A DNA stretch of 64,000 nt. Source: Glossina fuscipes (Eukaryota > Arthropoda > Insecta > Diptera > Glossinidae). This document shows, piece by piece, positions 21,891 to 33,815 of the stretch; the first letter of the stretch is position 1, and each line of letters begins with the position of its first letter. Location: contig NW_023998493.1 of the NCBI RefSeq assembly GCF_014805625.2, positions 2,032,082 to 2,096,081 of the forward strand, given 5' to 3'. The translations under genes were made by a program, and so were the position numbers. The notes under the pieces were generated by a model, which ran no database searches, was not told where the DNA came from, and saw nothing but the letters and a program-made list of their open reading frames with translations.

Positions 21891-24386
21891 GCACTTGAAA
21901 CCCTATAACATACTTAAAGTGCATAAATTACATATTATATGATAACATATTAATTTTTTATTAAATTTTAGTAATTAGCGTATTTTAATCTATTTTACTT
22001 AAGTCTTGTTCCTTGTGGAAAGCTTGTGTTTTGTAAATTTTTAAAAATTTCATTTTGAACCATATCGCGTACCAAATGCTGCTTATTAATGAGCCAGATG
22101 TATTGAATTTATGGCTCGATCTCCCAATAACAATAATTCTAAATACTGCTTTAATATACATTTCAATTTATTTTTTCAACTCTATTTGATTTGATATAAA
22201 CAAAAACGTTAGCCTTTCAAGGTTAAATATCTAAATTAAACATATTTTGGTGTGACAGACACACTTCGTTGTCATGATGGGAAGATAAGCGAAAAAAAAA
22301 AAAATAACAAAAAGAAAACGGTGTGAATGTTCGCATGCTTTCGCACGCAAAATGTATGAGCTTCTCAATTACTCACGATTACACAGTGCCATGCAAAGCT
22401 TAAGACAAATGAAAGCAGAAATGATAATCGGGTTAGAAGAAGTGTTAAATGGTGTACAATTTTGAATAGTAAGATTTTATGCATTTCGTTTAGTTTCCCT
22501 CCTCATTGCGCGAAAAAGTTCTTCAAACCATGCACTTTGATGATCTGTTTTTAATTTCGCTTCAGTCATTTTTGCAATAAGCACTTTCTTGAAAGCAACT
22601 ATTTTCGTCTGGCAATAATTGTGTAATCTCTACCATCGTTATACTAGAAAAACAAAAAGAGGTACCATTAGAAGATAAAATAGAAACAGACAGGCAATTC
22701 TGAAAAGACTTAAAACTTATTTCAGTCTTTATATGTATTTTGATCATTTTTTACCCGAAAATATCAACTTTGGTTCCTTGGTTTTTTTTGTTCGTCTTAA
22801 CGAATGTAAAAATCGAGAACCATGAAAATAAGGGATCTGGCTGTCCCATCTGCTAAAATAAAATCAAGGCGGGTAAGCAAGAATAAAATCGCGGCAGGAT
22901 GTAAGACAAGATAAATATGATAGGGACTTTTTGAGATATAATATTCAGACGACCGGTGCTATTATGGTAGCCCGATTTGCAGAATTCCCGAATTCCATCA
23001 ACCCAAAAAGCAATCGTGTCTTTTTCGAGTATCGTAACGTACGCATGGCTCAATAACGGGAACAGTAAACGCACTGCAGCATTTAATTCACTTATTTTCC
23101 AAAAAATATCATTAATTTCTTATTTGCTCGTTAAGGGCAAAATCTTTTTTCCTTTCTCATTGATTTCAAATAGTAGATAATTAGCGTAAATCTTACACTT
23201 TTATTACAAACAAACACAATTTATTGCATTATTCTTTGCGCTAAAATTAAAAGTACTTTAATGATAAAAGCAAAATTCGCACTGAGAAATTTATGTAAAA
23301 TGCTTTTTTGTTTTAAGTCTGTTCGACATTTCTCGAAAGTATGTAGTGATATCTTTCTGCTGCGTTTCTTATAGTCAACTATGGCAAGATAAAAAGGCTA
23401 TAGATAAGCAACCAAAAAAAAGTACATTTTATTTAATTTGCGTATTCGAATCTTCGTTTCAGATGCATTACCGCTATAATCGCCGGTGTTAAGCTGAGTG
23501 TAGCTATAATAGAGAAGTGTCTATAAAGTTTTTAAATTATTTTTATTTGCTTTAATTTTAAGTAGGTTTTATCGCATTAGTACTTGTTCTTTACACTTGC
23601 TACCTATTTTGGGAACTTCCTTTTTTTTGTGTGTTATTATATATAAGAATCTGGTGTTTTTTAACTTTTTCCAAAGCTTTGATTACTCTCGTCAGACCCA
23701 CCAATCACACCATCAACAATAAGTTTCACTGAGACGTTCAAATGCTGTGTAACTTCCCTCATATATATCCGCCACTAAAAGTTACTCAAGCAGGCATACT
23801 TCTGACCACAACGACCATCGATTTCTGTGTATACAGACTTGACTCTTTTGTTAAACGTTAGATGCGTTGCTTAGAAATCCATGTAAAAAAATCGTGTAAA
23901 AAATACATGCGATTTATGAGAAATTTGCGGATACTTGAGAAAGTTGTGTAAGATGAAATAATAATTTCCCAAAAAGCCGTGCAAAAAAGTAACAATGAAA
24001 TCCATATTACGCATTTATAAAATAATAATCATGCATTTTTATTATAAAAACATATAAATTCAAAAACAAAAAAAAAAAAAAACAAATTCAAATTAATGTA
24101 TTCTGAAAATTCGGTCCAGAAGTACATACAACATATAAATATTGAAGTTCCGAGGATTTTCATCGTTCCTTTGTAACATTTATTGCGACCTGGATCAAAA
24201 ATGCTATCATCTAAAGATACGTTCAGCATAACTGTCGGGTTTTATTCAAATGAAGAGTAGAATTTAAAAAATTTTTTTCTTTTGGATTCAAAAAATTATT
24301 GTAAAAAAAGTTCATTTTCCCTCATTGATGGATGGCGTTATTTGAAAATCATATAAAGAAGACCGTGTAAAAAAGAGTCGATGTAC
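21891..24386. other. AT-rich DNA, nothing recognised
   Basis: Short frames near 22.56-23.18 kb lack recognisable motifs. The 23.88-24.38 kb part repeats a GTGTAAAAAA-type motif several times (for example 23896 and 24365), which is low-complexity sequence. Confidence 0.4.
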
Positions 24387-24997
24387 TGTGAGGAGCCAAA
24401 GTAGTCCCTTGTTTTGGCCTCACAGGTTCTTTGTCTCTGAGGGGGAGTGCTAGAATACGTTAGGCAGAATTAGGATTAAGTAAAGAGAAATTAGGGTAAA
24501 GAGAAAACAGAAGAAGGGAGAGTAATAAGCTTAAGCCGAAGTTTGTCAGTGCTAGAGTAAGTTAGAGAAAGTTAGTTAAGATAGAGGAGTCGAAGAGAGT
24601 CGACAGTTTAGTCTGGTTGGTGCGGTTATAATGACGGTGATGACAGGTCTTTAGAATAAGCAAAATGAACTTATATTTAAAGTAGAAAGAAAAGGCAAAA
24701 CTCATCTTCAGTGGTTTACTAATCAAGTGCAACGAGAATGAAAATTTGAAGTTTAAAATTTGTCATAAGAGATTAAATGAAAACAAAATAAACGGCATTG
24801 GAATTCAAGAATTCTCATAGAATTTGTTAAATGGTGTTTGAAATTATAAAACAAAGAAACAGAAACAATTTTAAACCCACTAAGAAATCATAAAAGAAAA
24901 ATAAATAAAGCATCCAAAGAAAATACTTGTGAAGCAAGCCTGGAGCCGCTGAGCTTATCCCAGCTCCAGGTATGGGCAAAAAGAGCCCTCACAGTAC
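24383..24997. repeat. 4-bp target duplication (GTAC) around the solo LTR
   Basis: GTAC occurs at 24383-24386 and 24994-24997, immediately outside a TGTGAGG...CCTCACA unit. A 4-bp duplication is typical of Ty3/gypsy-type integrases (4-6 bp). Confidence 0.75.
24387..24993 (+). mobile_element. Solo LTR (607 bp), probably Ty3/gypsy-type
   Basis: The unit begins TGTGAGGAGCC and ends AGAGCCCTCACA, so it has TG...CA ends inside a 7-bp inverted repeat. It is flanked by a perfect GTAC duplication. AATAAA-type signals near 24786 and 24901 suggest + orientation. The last about 70 bases contain an inverted repeat (CCTGGAGC at 24939 and GCTCCAGG at 24963). No internal gag-pol region or second LTR is present, so it would have arisen by recombination between two LTRs. 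The family is unknown. The exact ends and duplication make the structural call strong, while the clade is inferred from the duplication length. Confidence 0.78.
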
Positions 24998-27900
24998 ATA
25001 CTTCATATAAATGCTTTCGCAGCATATTTTAATTCCAATCAACTGTTTTTTTATGGTTTTGGCAGGCCATTGTTCAGGATATAAACAAATACTTATTACT
25101 TTAGCTTATTGATTTTAATCGACATATTCGATTGGAAATTAAATAAAATCCAGGATGATCCCATTAATTGAAAGCAAGGAACTAAAAGGTTCTTCACGTG
25201 TTTCAAGCTATGACAATCGAAACTAGAATAACAAGCTTATCTATATGGGATGAGAAACCTTGACGTAGTTGGAGATTCTTTTACAAGTGTCATTAGCATA
25301 TAATGCTTTGCAAGCAAAACTTTTTTTTACAAAGGCTAAAATATAGTTTCCCAAAAAGGTTTGTGAGCTTTATTAACATTTTTGGCGCGAATGTCAGATG
25401 GAAGGAAATGTGCCGCATATTTATTTAAATATAATTCGTAGAAATCTCTCAATTCACAATCATGGCAAATTTATTAGTAATTACTGCGATTGATGTGGCA
25501 ATTTATCGCCTTTTGCTAAAATTGTTATAAATGTAATTACTTATTAAAACCTTTTATTTGTTTAATCCTATAATCTAACACACATGTTACATTTCCATGC
25601 AACCATGTACGATATGACAACTAATGGCTGGACATCATTGTAAACAAATTACATTTTATCGCTAAGCGATATAACCAAAACTATAAACATAATTACAATA
25701 TGTAGAAATGCAATTAACAATAATAGGAAAAGTATTCACGCACCTATGATGCTCGAATATGAATGGGATAAATTTTCAATAGATTTACCAAAACAGTAAT
25801 GAATTAAATTATCGAAAGCTTTCAAAATGCGATCAGTAGAGATATCTGTCTACCTACAATAATCCTCAAAGGGATTTGAATGTTATACGCAATAATATAT
25901 AAATGCATAATAAGGTTATTTATGCCGCATTTTCATACATGTTCTGAAGAGTCATTTATTAACAGACATTACGTTAAAAATAAAAAAAAACATTTTTAGA
26001 CAATTTCTATGGTGGCAATTTTGGTCGGTGTTGCTGGTCTTTTTGCAACAATACATTGTTCAATTAACGTCAATGGACATCTGCAGTAACAGTTCTGACC
26101 GGTATTTGATGCTAGTAACACACTACACCTTACTGATCCTACCCTATGCACAGCGAAACCTTACGGCCATGAATATTCCGCTTCAGTGTCGATGTGGATG
26201 ACTCTCCTGGACGCTTGGGATTGATGTAGTGGATCTACTTTTCATAGCCCGTTGCGATATGCTATAGAAAACTCCTCTTTTTCTTCTGGCAAACAATGAA
26301 ACCGCGAAATTGAAACGGTTCGAAAGGGCATTTCCGAGCGATTCAAACGCTAGCCATTTCTTCTCCTCTTCGCCCCTTCCTTTCGGATGTAAGCGTCAAG
26401 AAGTAGTTGATTCATCGCTGCTGAGCTATTCGAAAGTGTTTGCCAGTGTTGGCTGGTTTTCCATCGAACTCATTTTCCCCAAAGTCCATTGATCCTCCAG
26501 ACTGTTCTTTGTCATTAATTATCGAAATCAACACTATTAAATCGTTCAAACCAAAACCTACAATTGGTATATGATAGAGCAGCAAACGTTTTTAAATTAA
26601 ATAACGGAAGTAATGCAAGCGGAAAACGCAATTTTTAGCGTTCCCTGGTTAGCATCTACATATATGGAATAACCGAATAATACTCAATGGAAGGCTGTTA
26701 TTTTATGTAGTGAAAGATCAAAATCATTGAATTCAACCGTTACTTATATTAATAGTTTGCATTACTTTTACATTTTCGCCAATAGAAGTCGTTGATCGCA
26801 ATACATGCAAGCACTTATTCAGTGACAATTATACCAACATATTGCACAGTAATAATTAAGAATTGTAATTTATTGAGCTGACTTCAACAAGAGCGCTGAC
26901 AGATATAAGGTTAAAAAAACTCAAATATATTTTGCGGTCGGCTCTGCTGTATCTGTATAAAAATGAAAAAATCGACTACGCTTATTCAATATTAATTATT
27001 TGTTCAGTTCGAGGAGGAAATCAAAATTTAGATTTTTTTTCGTTTCTTTAAGTTTTTGTACGATGAAGGTCGTGGATATAAAACGTAGTCAAGCGCAATT
27101 TTCTTTGTTCTTTTTTTTGCTTCATTCAAATTTATTGTTTTAATCTCTTTTAGCCCTTCACCATTCTATGGAACAACCATTTTTTGTTGAAAGCAATCTT
27201 TGCTCTTCGTCGACATGTTCCTTTTCTTTTCTATGCCTTCGAATTTGAGTTTAAATCGTTACTTTGTCAGTAGAGATTAATATTGGAAAATTTCTTTTTC
27301 ATGCAGTTTTTCGCAATTTCTTTCTTTATATTTGACAGTTTATTTTAGACATGAAAGTTTTCGCTTCTGAACCATTTCTTTAGAAAATTTGTAGGCAGCT
27401 TTCAATGCAATATTTGTAACCTTGAATATGAAAAGAAAATTGAAGCAAATTTAAAGTTTGATCATTAAACACTGTTGCTGTTGATAAACATTTTCACTAA
27501 AAACTTAAAACGCAATCTATAGGAATAAGAATATTTTTCAAGTCACTTCTACTTGATTCGTTCGAGTCGGTGGATAACAGGGTATGTAGGCATAAGCAAT
27601 ATATTCCCAATCGATGTTTTTGGAAAGTTTTTGTTTAAATTTTGTGATTTAATCATAATCAAGAAGCAACGCAAATTATAATATACCGCTTGTATGGCGC
27701 GTTAAACACATTTGTTTGCGTAGATATCACTGCTAACCATTTATTTTACACTATACAGGCTTATTTCCTTTACGTTTCGTGAACTTTATTTTGGTTCACT
27801 AACTTTTATTGTTATTAATCTTTAACAGATTTTTTATAATTTGGTGATATTGAATTTACAAGCTCCCTTCATAATAATAAATAATAAATTGTTGGTAATT

Positions 27901-28371
27901 GTTATTAGCGATTGTTTTAGAATTATTAAAGTTTCTTATTACATAATGCTAATGCTTATGCCTAATATCTTATAGCGTGTGCCACTATAAAATAGATCAT
28001 TTCTAAAGTTGCCTTAAACTAGGTTTAACTATATTTAATAGGGCTTAGGTTATAGCTACAGTTACACAAAATTTGTGTTATAGCTTTTGTTACTTATATA
28101 TAAATAAATGATGTAGAGCAGAAGAGTGTAAAGATTAAAATTTTCTTCATGACTGACTTTCATTTTTAAGACACTGCAATTCATAAGTGAACGGATCAAA
28201 CGGCAACCAGGAAGAACTTTTTTTATTGCGAAAAATCACCTTTCCAACGAGCATAAAGCCGAAATTGTTTGATCGATACTTTACGGGTTATCGATCACTA
28301 CAGCCATCTACCGAAAAATAATGGATTTCTTTTTCCCCAAACTAATTTATGCTATGTTGGGTTTACATGAA
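24998..28371. other. AT-rich DNA, nothing recognised
   Basis: No repeat end or convincing frame was found. The segment 26090-26480 is somewhat less AT-rich, but its frame (26310-26492) shows no known motif. Confidence 0.4.
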
Positions 28372-28373
28372 AT

Positions 28374-28404
<31 letters not shown>

Positions 28405-29034
28405 TTCCACTTATACAAGAAACTCAAACTAAAACAAAATGGCAGTCGAGTTCAATTGACTCTTAAGTGAATCTTAAAATTATTTAATAATAAAACTTAG
28501 TATAAGTACAATAAAACAAATAAGGAGGAAAAAAGAAAGAAAGAAAAAAAAAAAAAAGCATGTACACAATTAGCATAGAGCCACGCCCACAACCGATACA
28601 GGACCAAATTGCAAGTGAACCCCTAAGCCATCGCAAACATGCATAAGCTTGGCAACCGATAATTGTTAACAACAAATTAATTTTCGACTCATAATGACAA
28701 AATCTAAGGTTAAATCAGTTTAAGTACGACATAGGTAAATCGCGCTTGTTGAGCAATATTGCTTTAATAGACTTTAAAGAGTCCGTTAATGAGAATAGAT
28801 GATAGACATCATTTAGGTTCTTGCAAACAACTCTGAGCGGGTTAAACAGTTCAAAGTTATATTTGCATTGACTAAGCTTTATCAACATAAAGTACCTAGA
28901 GAAGCGGTTAGGGACATTAAAGCAAATCTCACGAAGTAATGCGGGCGAAATAAAGCATTATATATTGAAGACATTTCGTTTGCAAATTAAAACTAAAATT
29001 TTAAACTTGTGAAAGGTAAGAAAATTAATTATTT
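28372..29034 (-). mobile_element. 3' end of a CR1/Jockey-like non-LTR retrotransposon
   Basis: On the minus strand a reverse transcriptase C-terminal frame (29034-28715) is followed by about 310 bases of untranslated region and a terminal run of TAAA units (28372-28406). That is the normal order at the 3' end of CR1- and Jockey-type LINEs. The copy is 5'-truncated; nothing recognisable continues upstream of about 29034. Target duplications could not be identified. Confidence 0.72.
28715..29034 (-). pseudogene. Reverse transcriptase C-terminal end, LINE ORF2 fragment
   Basis: The frame is open for about 106 codons except for one stop (TAA near 28958), ending at TGA 28715-28717. It reads LTFHKFKILVLICKRNVFNI, then after the stop SPALLREICFNVPNRFSRYF and later NFELFNPLRVVCKNLNDVYH and SLTDSLKSIKAILL. 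The pattern of a helical repeat, SPxLLxxIxFxVPxRxxR, an NPLxxxCxxxN segment and a final SLKSxK helix is the end of the ORF2 protein in CR1/Jockey-type elements. The enzyme would nick the target and reverse-transcribe the element RNA, but this piece lacks endonuclease and polymerase motifs. There is no ATG, so it is not a gene of its own. Family placement between CR1 and Jockey is uncertain. Confidence 0.7.
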
Positions 29035-30379
29035 TTACTTTTTACTCCAACTGCTATATCTATGATAAAGGGCAAAGTAACAACAAATAATAAACACATA
29101 TAATCTGGATGCATAGGTCTTATCGCCCATCGGTCCAATCCATTGCGCGAAATAAAACAAAACAATAAAGTGTTATTAAATAAAAAAGTAATGTTGAAAA
29201 ATATATACACATCAGGCGGAATGATCCCTTTTCAAACATTACGTCATTTTGAAGGAGAGAAATTAATTGTAACAAGTAAGAAAATTGCAAATGTTTTGAC
29301 AAAATGAATATACACCTAATCCTTGGGTGATGGGTACATTGAAAACATTACCTTCGAATTCAGCAATAAATTCATATAAGTTTAGTTGCGTTTAGCTTAA
29401 TTTCGGATGATATCTTCTCAGATAAGCAAAATAAGAAGTATTCACGTATAAGCTCTTGGAAATCATATTTTTATGTAAGTTAACTCATTGATTGTAAACA
29501 TGCAAGTAAGCGATTAAGGGAAAGCAGCAAAAAGCAATTTGAAATAATCCACACTCATGAGAGAGATTTCATGTCATTTCATGTAAACACAGAGCTTATG
29601 GGCCACATTGATATAGCTAACGGTAGTCCGTTCCTTAGTAGCTTAGTAGCTCCCACCGCCAAACGGCGATGAATCATTTGAAGCCCAAATAAGAAAACCC
29701 ATTTTCAATTTCACGTGCAACTTGGTCTCGCATAATCGTAACAGGTTCTAAGCTATGTTTAAAGCTGATCGTGTTGAAGGGTGATGGGCGGTTAGCTTGG
29801 AAAGATACTATACAAAAAAGATTCTGATGGAGTTGGTGGTGTGTAAGGTAGTCAAAAATATACATTTACACTCTGCGTTTGGAAAACCAACTGGACTGTT
29901 TATAGCTCCCTATCGCCACAGATAAATCATTTTCTCTTGTAATTTGAATTAAGTTGGCGAAGCAAAGAACTTCAAATAAAATTTTTTATTTTAATACTTT
30001 TATGCGAAATTTTTTACTGAGAACAAACTGATTTTTTTTTTAATGGCGTAAAAATTTTATTAAATAAGGTTGGTGAAGACTATAGTCCAAAGTAGCTTTC
30101 GGTACCAAACCTACGTTATTTATATGAATCCGTGTTTGTTAAATTCTCTTCACACACAATTGGGTGCACAGTTTAGACCCAGTGTTGACGGCAAAATTGG
30201 AAGTTTCTCATTAAGAGATTTGCAATGCCAATTAAGCTCGAATAGAAATATAGAGGCAGAGAATATCACACCTACTCTTTCTTCTAAATCGTGCCACCGT
30301 ACGAGTAATCAGTAGATCGCTCTGTGGGTTTTACATCTGCACCTGGCTTGATGCCTTAATCAGACGGGTTGCCTACAAC
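29035..30379. other. AT-rich DNA, nothing recognised
   Basis: Short frames on both strands show no known motif. At 30305-30314 TAATCAGTAG matches the motif that marks the ends of the two repeat units further right (31020 and 32091), so this may be the tail of another unit. Confidence 0.35.
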
Positions 30380-31040
30380 CATAGGCACTCAATTAAGTTG
30401 AGTGATCACCCCCCAGGGGGAGAGACAACCCCATATGAACCGCCACTCTGGTACGTGGTGAGGTCTATCATCACCCCGGGTTTATTCCAATGGATGTGGA
30501 ATGGTGAAAACCACAGCCACCACGGTACTCCCCGAAGGGCCGTACCCAAGCAGTCAGAGCTTCTCCTGACCTCCGTGGTACTTAAAATTTGTCTACAAAG
30601 CCTTTAGCCTTACTTTGCGCTTTGTATCACAAATGCAATACGACACTCTTGCCTTCAGACTTAACCATACAGTCACGGTTAGCCAATTCCGGACTATCTT
30701 TCATCAAGATATATAGTTATCGGGCGTATCATCTGACCTTTCCAAATTTCCATACTCTCAGTAATTACTATATTCGTAGTACTTATGCAAAATCAGCTAC
30801 CATTGGTTAGGCTTTCCTTTATAGTAAAAACTCTTGAGAAGATATATAAAACTATATCTCAGTTAACCCCTAAAACCATCTATCAGAAAACTCATCGCCG
30901 AGTTATAATAATCTTTGCCTTAAACTCTTCTTCGCCGGTCGAACCGTTTCCGGGGATCACCACTTGGATGTGAGAGTTTCGGCATTTCTATGCTCTCTAC
31001 GGAGCATAGTTTATTACCCCAGTAATCAGTAGAATTTGTG
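30380..31040. repeat. GC-richer repeat D, copy 1
   Basis: Ordered blocks recur in copy 2 (31060-32105): CGAAGGGCCGTACCCAAGCA, CAGCCACCACGGTACTCC, GACCTCCGTGG, ACTCATCGCCGAGTT, CTTAAACTCTTCTTCGCC, GGGGATCACCACTTGG, GAGAGTTTCGGCA, a hairpin CTATGCTC...GAGCATAG, and CCAGTAATCAGTAGAATT at the right end. The unit is much richer in G+C than its surroundings and has several short inverted repeats. No protein could be recognised on either strand. It is probably an untranslated part of a transposable element or a structured non-autonomous repeat. Confidence 0.7.
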
Positions 31041-31059
31041 GCAAGGGTTTAACGTGGGT

Positions 31060-32105
31060 TCCTGCCTTAAAGGCTTAACCCCACGGTGGCCCAAGCCACT
31101 TTTAAGCGTACTACGCCCCCTGGCGAGTTAGACAATCCCCACAGAGTAGGGGCCTAAACAGCACCAGAGTCCAGAACAGTTTATTGTGTATGGAACAATA
31201 AACCCCACTCTGGTGAATAGCGAGGCCTAGCTGCACTCAATTGTTCCATTTTAGCTAGGAACTCGCCAACCACAACCACCACGAGTACTCCCCGAAGGGC
31301 CGCACCCAAGCAGTCAGGACTCACAAATTGATCAACTGACTGCTTCCGCCATAAAGCTTCCACTGTGCTGTTGATCAATTACCACCATTACCCGCAGGCA
31401 TCCGTGACATGTGTTCAAAAGTAAAAATAGGTAAAAGGGGAAAACTTATTCGTCATATCCCTTTTCCATTTTTGCATGTATTAATTAATTTACCAGACAT
31501 TTTCTATCAATCGGCCAAAGGGAAGACCGTCCGTCAATTCCTTTTTGCATTAATAGTATAATTAATTTATTTATTACGACTTAAGGACAAAGTCCATCAT
31601 ATACCCGCAGGCATACGTGGCTTTGTGAGGCGAGCTTCCTGACCCCCGTGGCTCCCAGTTTGTTTTGCAAAGCCTTATGGCATACTTTGGGCGGTTGTTA
31701 AAAACAACCGTACTTGCTTCGGATTCTCCATACTTTCCTGGTTGCCAGCCCCAAGTGAACTACTTTTCTTCAAGATATATAGGTCTCGGGTATTGCACTG
31801 AACATGGTAGACTAGTCTAATGCACTCTACCATGCACTCGCTAGATTACTACCTTCATTGTACTTAAATACCATTCAATATATTTCCTCGGTAGTAACTA
31901 GCTTATTGAGTAAGAGCTCTTCTTCCAGCCAACCCCTCCACCATCTCTCAGAAACTCGTCGCCGAGTTAGCAGCCCAAAACCTTAAACTCTTCTTAGCCG
32001 GCCGAAGCCGTTGCCCGGGGATCACCGCTGGAAGGTGAGAGTTTCGGCACATCTATGCTTCCCATCAAAGCATAGTTCATCACCCCCAGTAATCAGTAGA
32101 ATTAG
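31060..32105. repeat. GC-richer repeat D, copy 2, interrupted
   Basis: The left part (about 31110-31325) matches the first 180 bases of copy 1 (CGCCCCCTGGCGAG, CCACTCTGGTGAATAGCGAG, CGAAGGGCCGCACCCAAGCA). The right part (31625-32105) matches the rest (GACCCCCGTGG, TTTTGCAAAGCCTTA, ACTCGTCGCCGAGTT, GGCCGAAGCCG, GGGGATCACCGCTGG, GAGAGTTTCGGCA, GCATAGTTCATCACCCCCAG, AGTAATCAGTAGAATT). The two copies lie head to tail in the same orientation. Copy 2 keeps better inverted repeats (for example CATGGTAGA at 31805 with TCTACCATG at 31827). Confidence 0.7.
31326..31620. mobile_element. Insertion inside repeat D copy 2, flanked by direct repeats
   Basis: Sequence without counterpart in copy 1 separates the halves of copy 2. 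Within it, ACCCGCAGGCATCCGTG (near 31389) and ACCCGCAGGCATACGTG (near 31601) are near-identical and about 212 bp apart, like flanking direct repeats. At 31326-31380 there is also an inverted repeat (AATTGATCAAC and GTTGATCAATT). Its class is unknown; an AATTAATTTATTTATTA stretch near 31560 could be an A-rich tail read on the minus strand. Confidence 0.4.
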
Positions 32106-33504
32106 ATCCGTTGCAATCTGTATACGAAAGCTCGTCATACGGACCAGGTAATATGCCGATATGAAAAAGTTAGTTTAGGTTAACCGCCCGAGGTGTTTGA
32201 CTGTTTGATACCTGATGGGCATGAAATTACTGTAGAGGAAACGGCAATCCCTTCTCCATGATTACTCTCAAGGTATGGTATTCAGTAAACTTGTAAGTTT
32301 AGTTAGCAGATATAGCTTTCGGAAATTGTACAGAAAGAACACCTAAATTACTAATAAAACAAATGAAGTTTGCTGCAATGTAGTTATAAAAACTGTTTAA
32401 GTATACGATATTTCGGAGTTTGTTGCAGAGGCATCAAAAATAATGTTAGAACAACTTTTCGACATGAGACAAGAACGCCTTCAACATGGAAAGGTCCTAT
32501 TGGCAAGTTACGCCGACAGTGCTGCCATAAATTTGTTTTGTTCCTTCTCTCTTCGTATTTATTAATAGATCTTATTCTCACAATGGCTTTTTAATCAAAT
32601 ATGTTAGTGCATCCAGCCAACAACTGTTGTATTTTATTAGTTTTCCAGTTTGCTTCCACTTTCGCCCCTTTTGTTCTTTTTGCTCGATTTTCTGCATTAA
32701 AATATTTGAGAAATGACAAAGATGGGGAAACAAGAACTTTGTAAATAAGTAAGTACTAGAATCTTTCTTAGAATAGATAAGCAAAACGCAAATTACAAAT
32801 TCCTCTCTGCTTTGTATAGAAATTTTATGATAATGCGACCATCGTAAACAGAACTTAAGTCATAAAAACCAAAAATCAGAGCTTTGTAGTAGATTCAAAC
32901 ATTAATGTAAGCTAATCTTTGCTGGTTGACTTTTATTTTCATTCATTTAAGAATTCGTACAAGAGTCACACCACATTATTTCGCACGCTAATTGTTCGAT
33001 TTTCTTTTCTCTTCTCGTTTGACGTACTCTTGGTTGGTTAAGAAAATATATTTGTATGTGTAGGCACAATTCTACATGTGTTTCTAATGCATTTGATGCC
33101 ACGAAAAAGGAAACCGAAATAATAACTTATATTTTCTAATCTCCAATCTTAGAATTTTGGGAAATTTGAAATTGCACACATTTATACTTTAATATCTCCA
33201 TTCTCGCTCAGCATTATTTCGTTTGAATGTTTCATACATTATTGCGAAATTTTAAACATATCCTGCCGCATAGTCAAGACTATCAGGTCGGTGTCCGTTC
33301 GATGAAGGTGTAACACGTGCCAATAGGGCATACGCCAAGCTGCGGCAACTCTCCGTATATTTCTCTTTTAGCGATGCGCGGAAAGGCATTAATCTGTAAT
33401 CTGGCTTTTAGCATCAGAATTATTCTCTTATTGCAAAATGTTGCTGCATTTATATATTTCTTCTTATATTTAACACCTTGATCCATAATTCTTTCTGTTT
33501 TCGG
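32106..33504. other. AT-rich DNA, nothing recognised
   Basis: Opposing short frames at 32370-32594 and 32578-32784 have no recognisable motif. No repeat terminus was found. Confidence 0.4.
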
Positions 33505-33815
33505 TTTCAATTTCAATTTCAACTTTTATTTATTTGTAACTACAAAGCTTATAAAAGCCAAATCCACGCATGATTACGCAGTTCAAATTCTTTTTCAATG
33601 TGTGATCGCTTTCAGAGTTCAATTATAATCCAGTAATTGAGCTCATAAATTGGCTAACCATGAATAAGAGACGATGCCAATGTGTTCTTATAGGTTTTTC
33701 AAAGTAATTAACCTTTCTTTAAGGAGAGTAACGTCAGCGATAGCAGCTTAAAGATTTGTCGGGAAATTGTTCCAGTAGCGAATAGCGAATAAATTTTCAA
33801 GGGATCAAGCCATTA
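33505..33815 (-). mobile_element. Decayed LINE 3' end with (TTGAAA)n tail
   Basis: On the minus strand one frame reads LENLFAIRYWNNFPTNL, a stop, then AAIADVTLLKERLITLKNL. This is the familiar end of CR1/L2-type ORF2 proteins, in which an xRVxxxWNxLPxxVxxAxSxxxFKxRL pattern closes the protein. About 200 bases of untranslated region follow, ending in AATAAATAAAAG and three TTGAAA units (33505-33522). Stops and frame breaks show it is dead. The tail unit differs from that of the LINE at 28.4 kb, so it is probably a different family. Confidence 0.62.

Noticed and set aside
30380..32105. Ribosomal RNA or other structural RNA gene suggested by GC-rich hairpins
   Set aside because: I recognise none of the conserved rRNA core segments, and the sequence occurs as two diverged copies with an insertion, which fits a repeat better.
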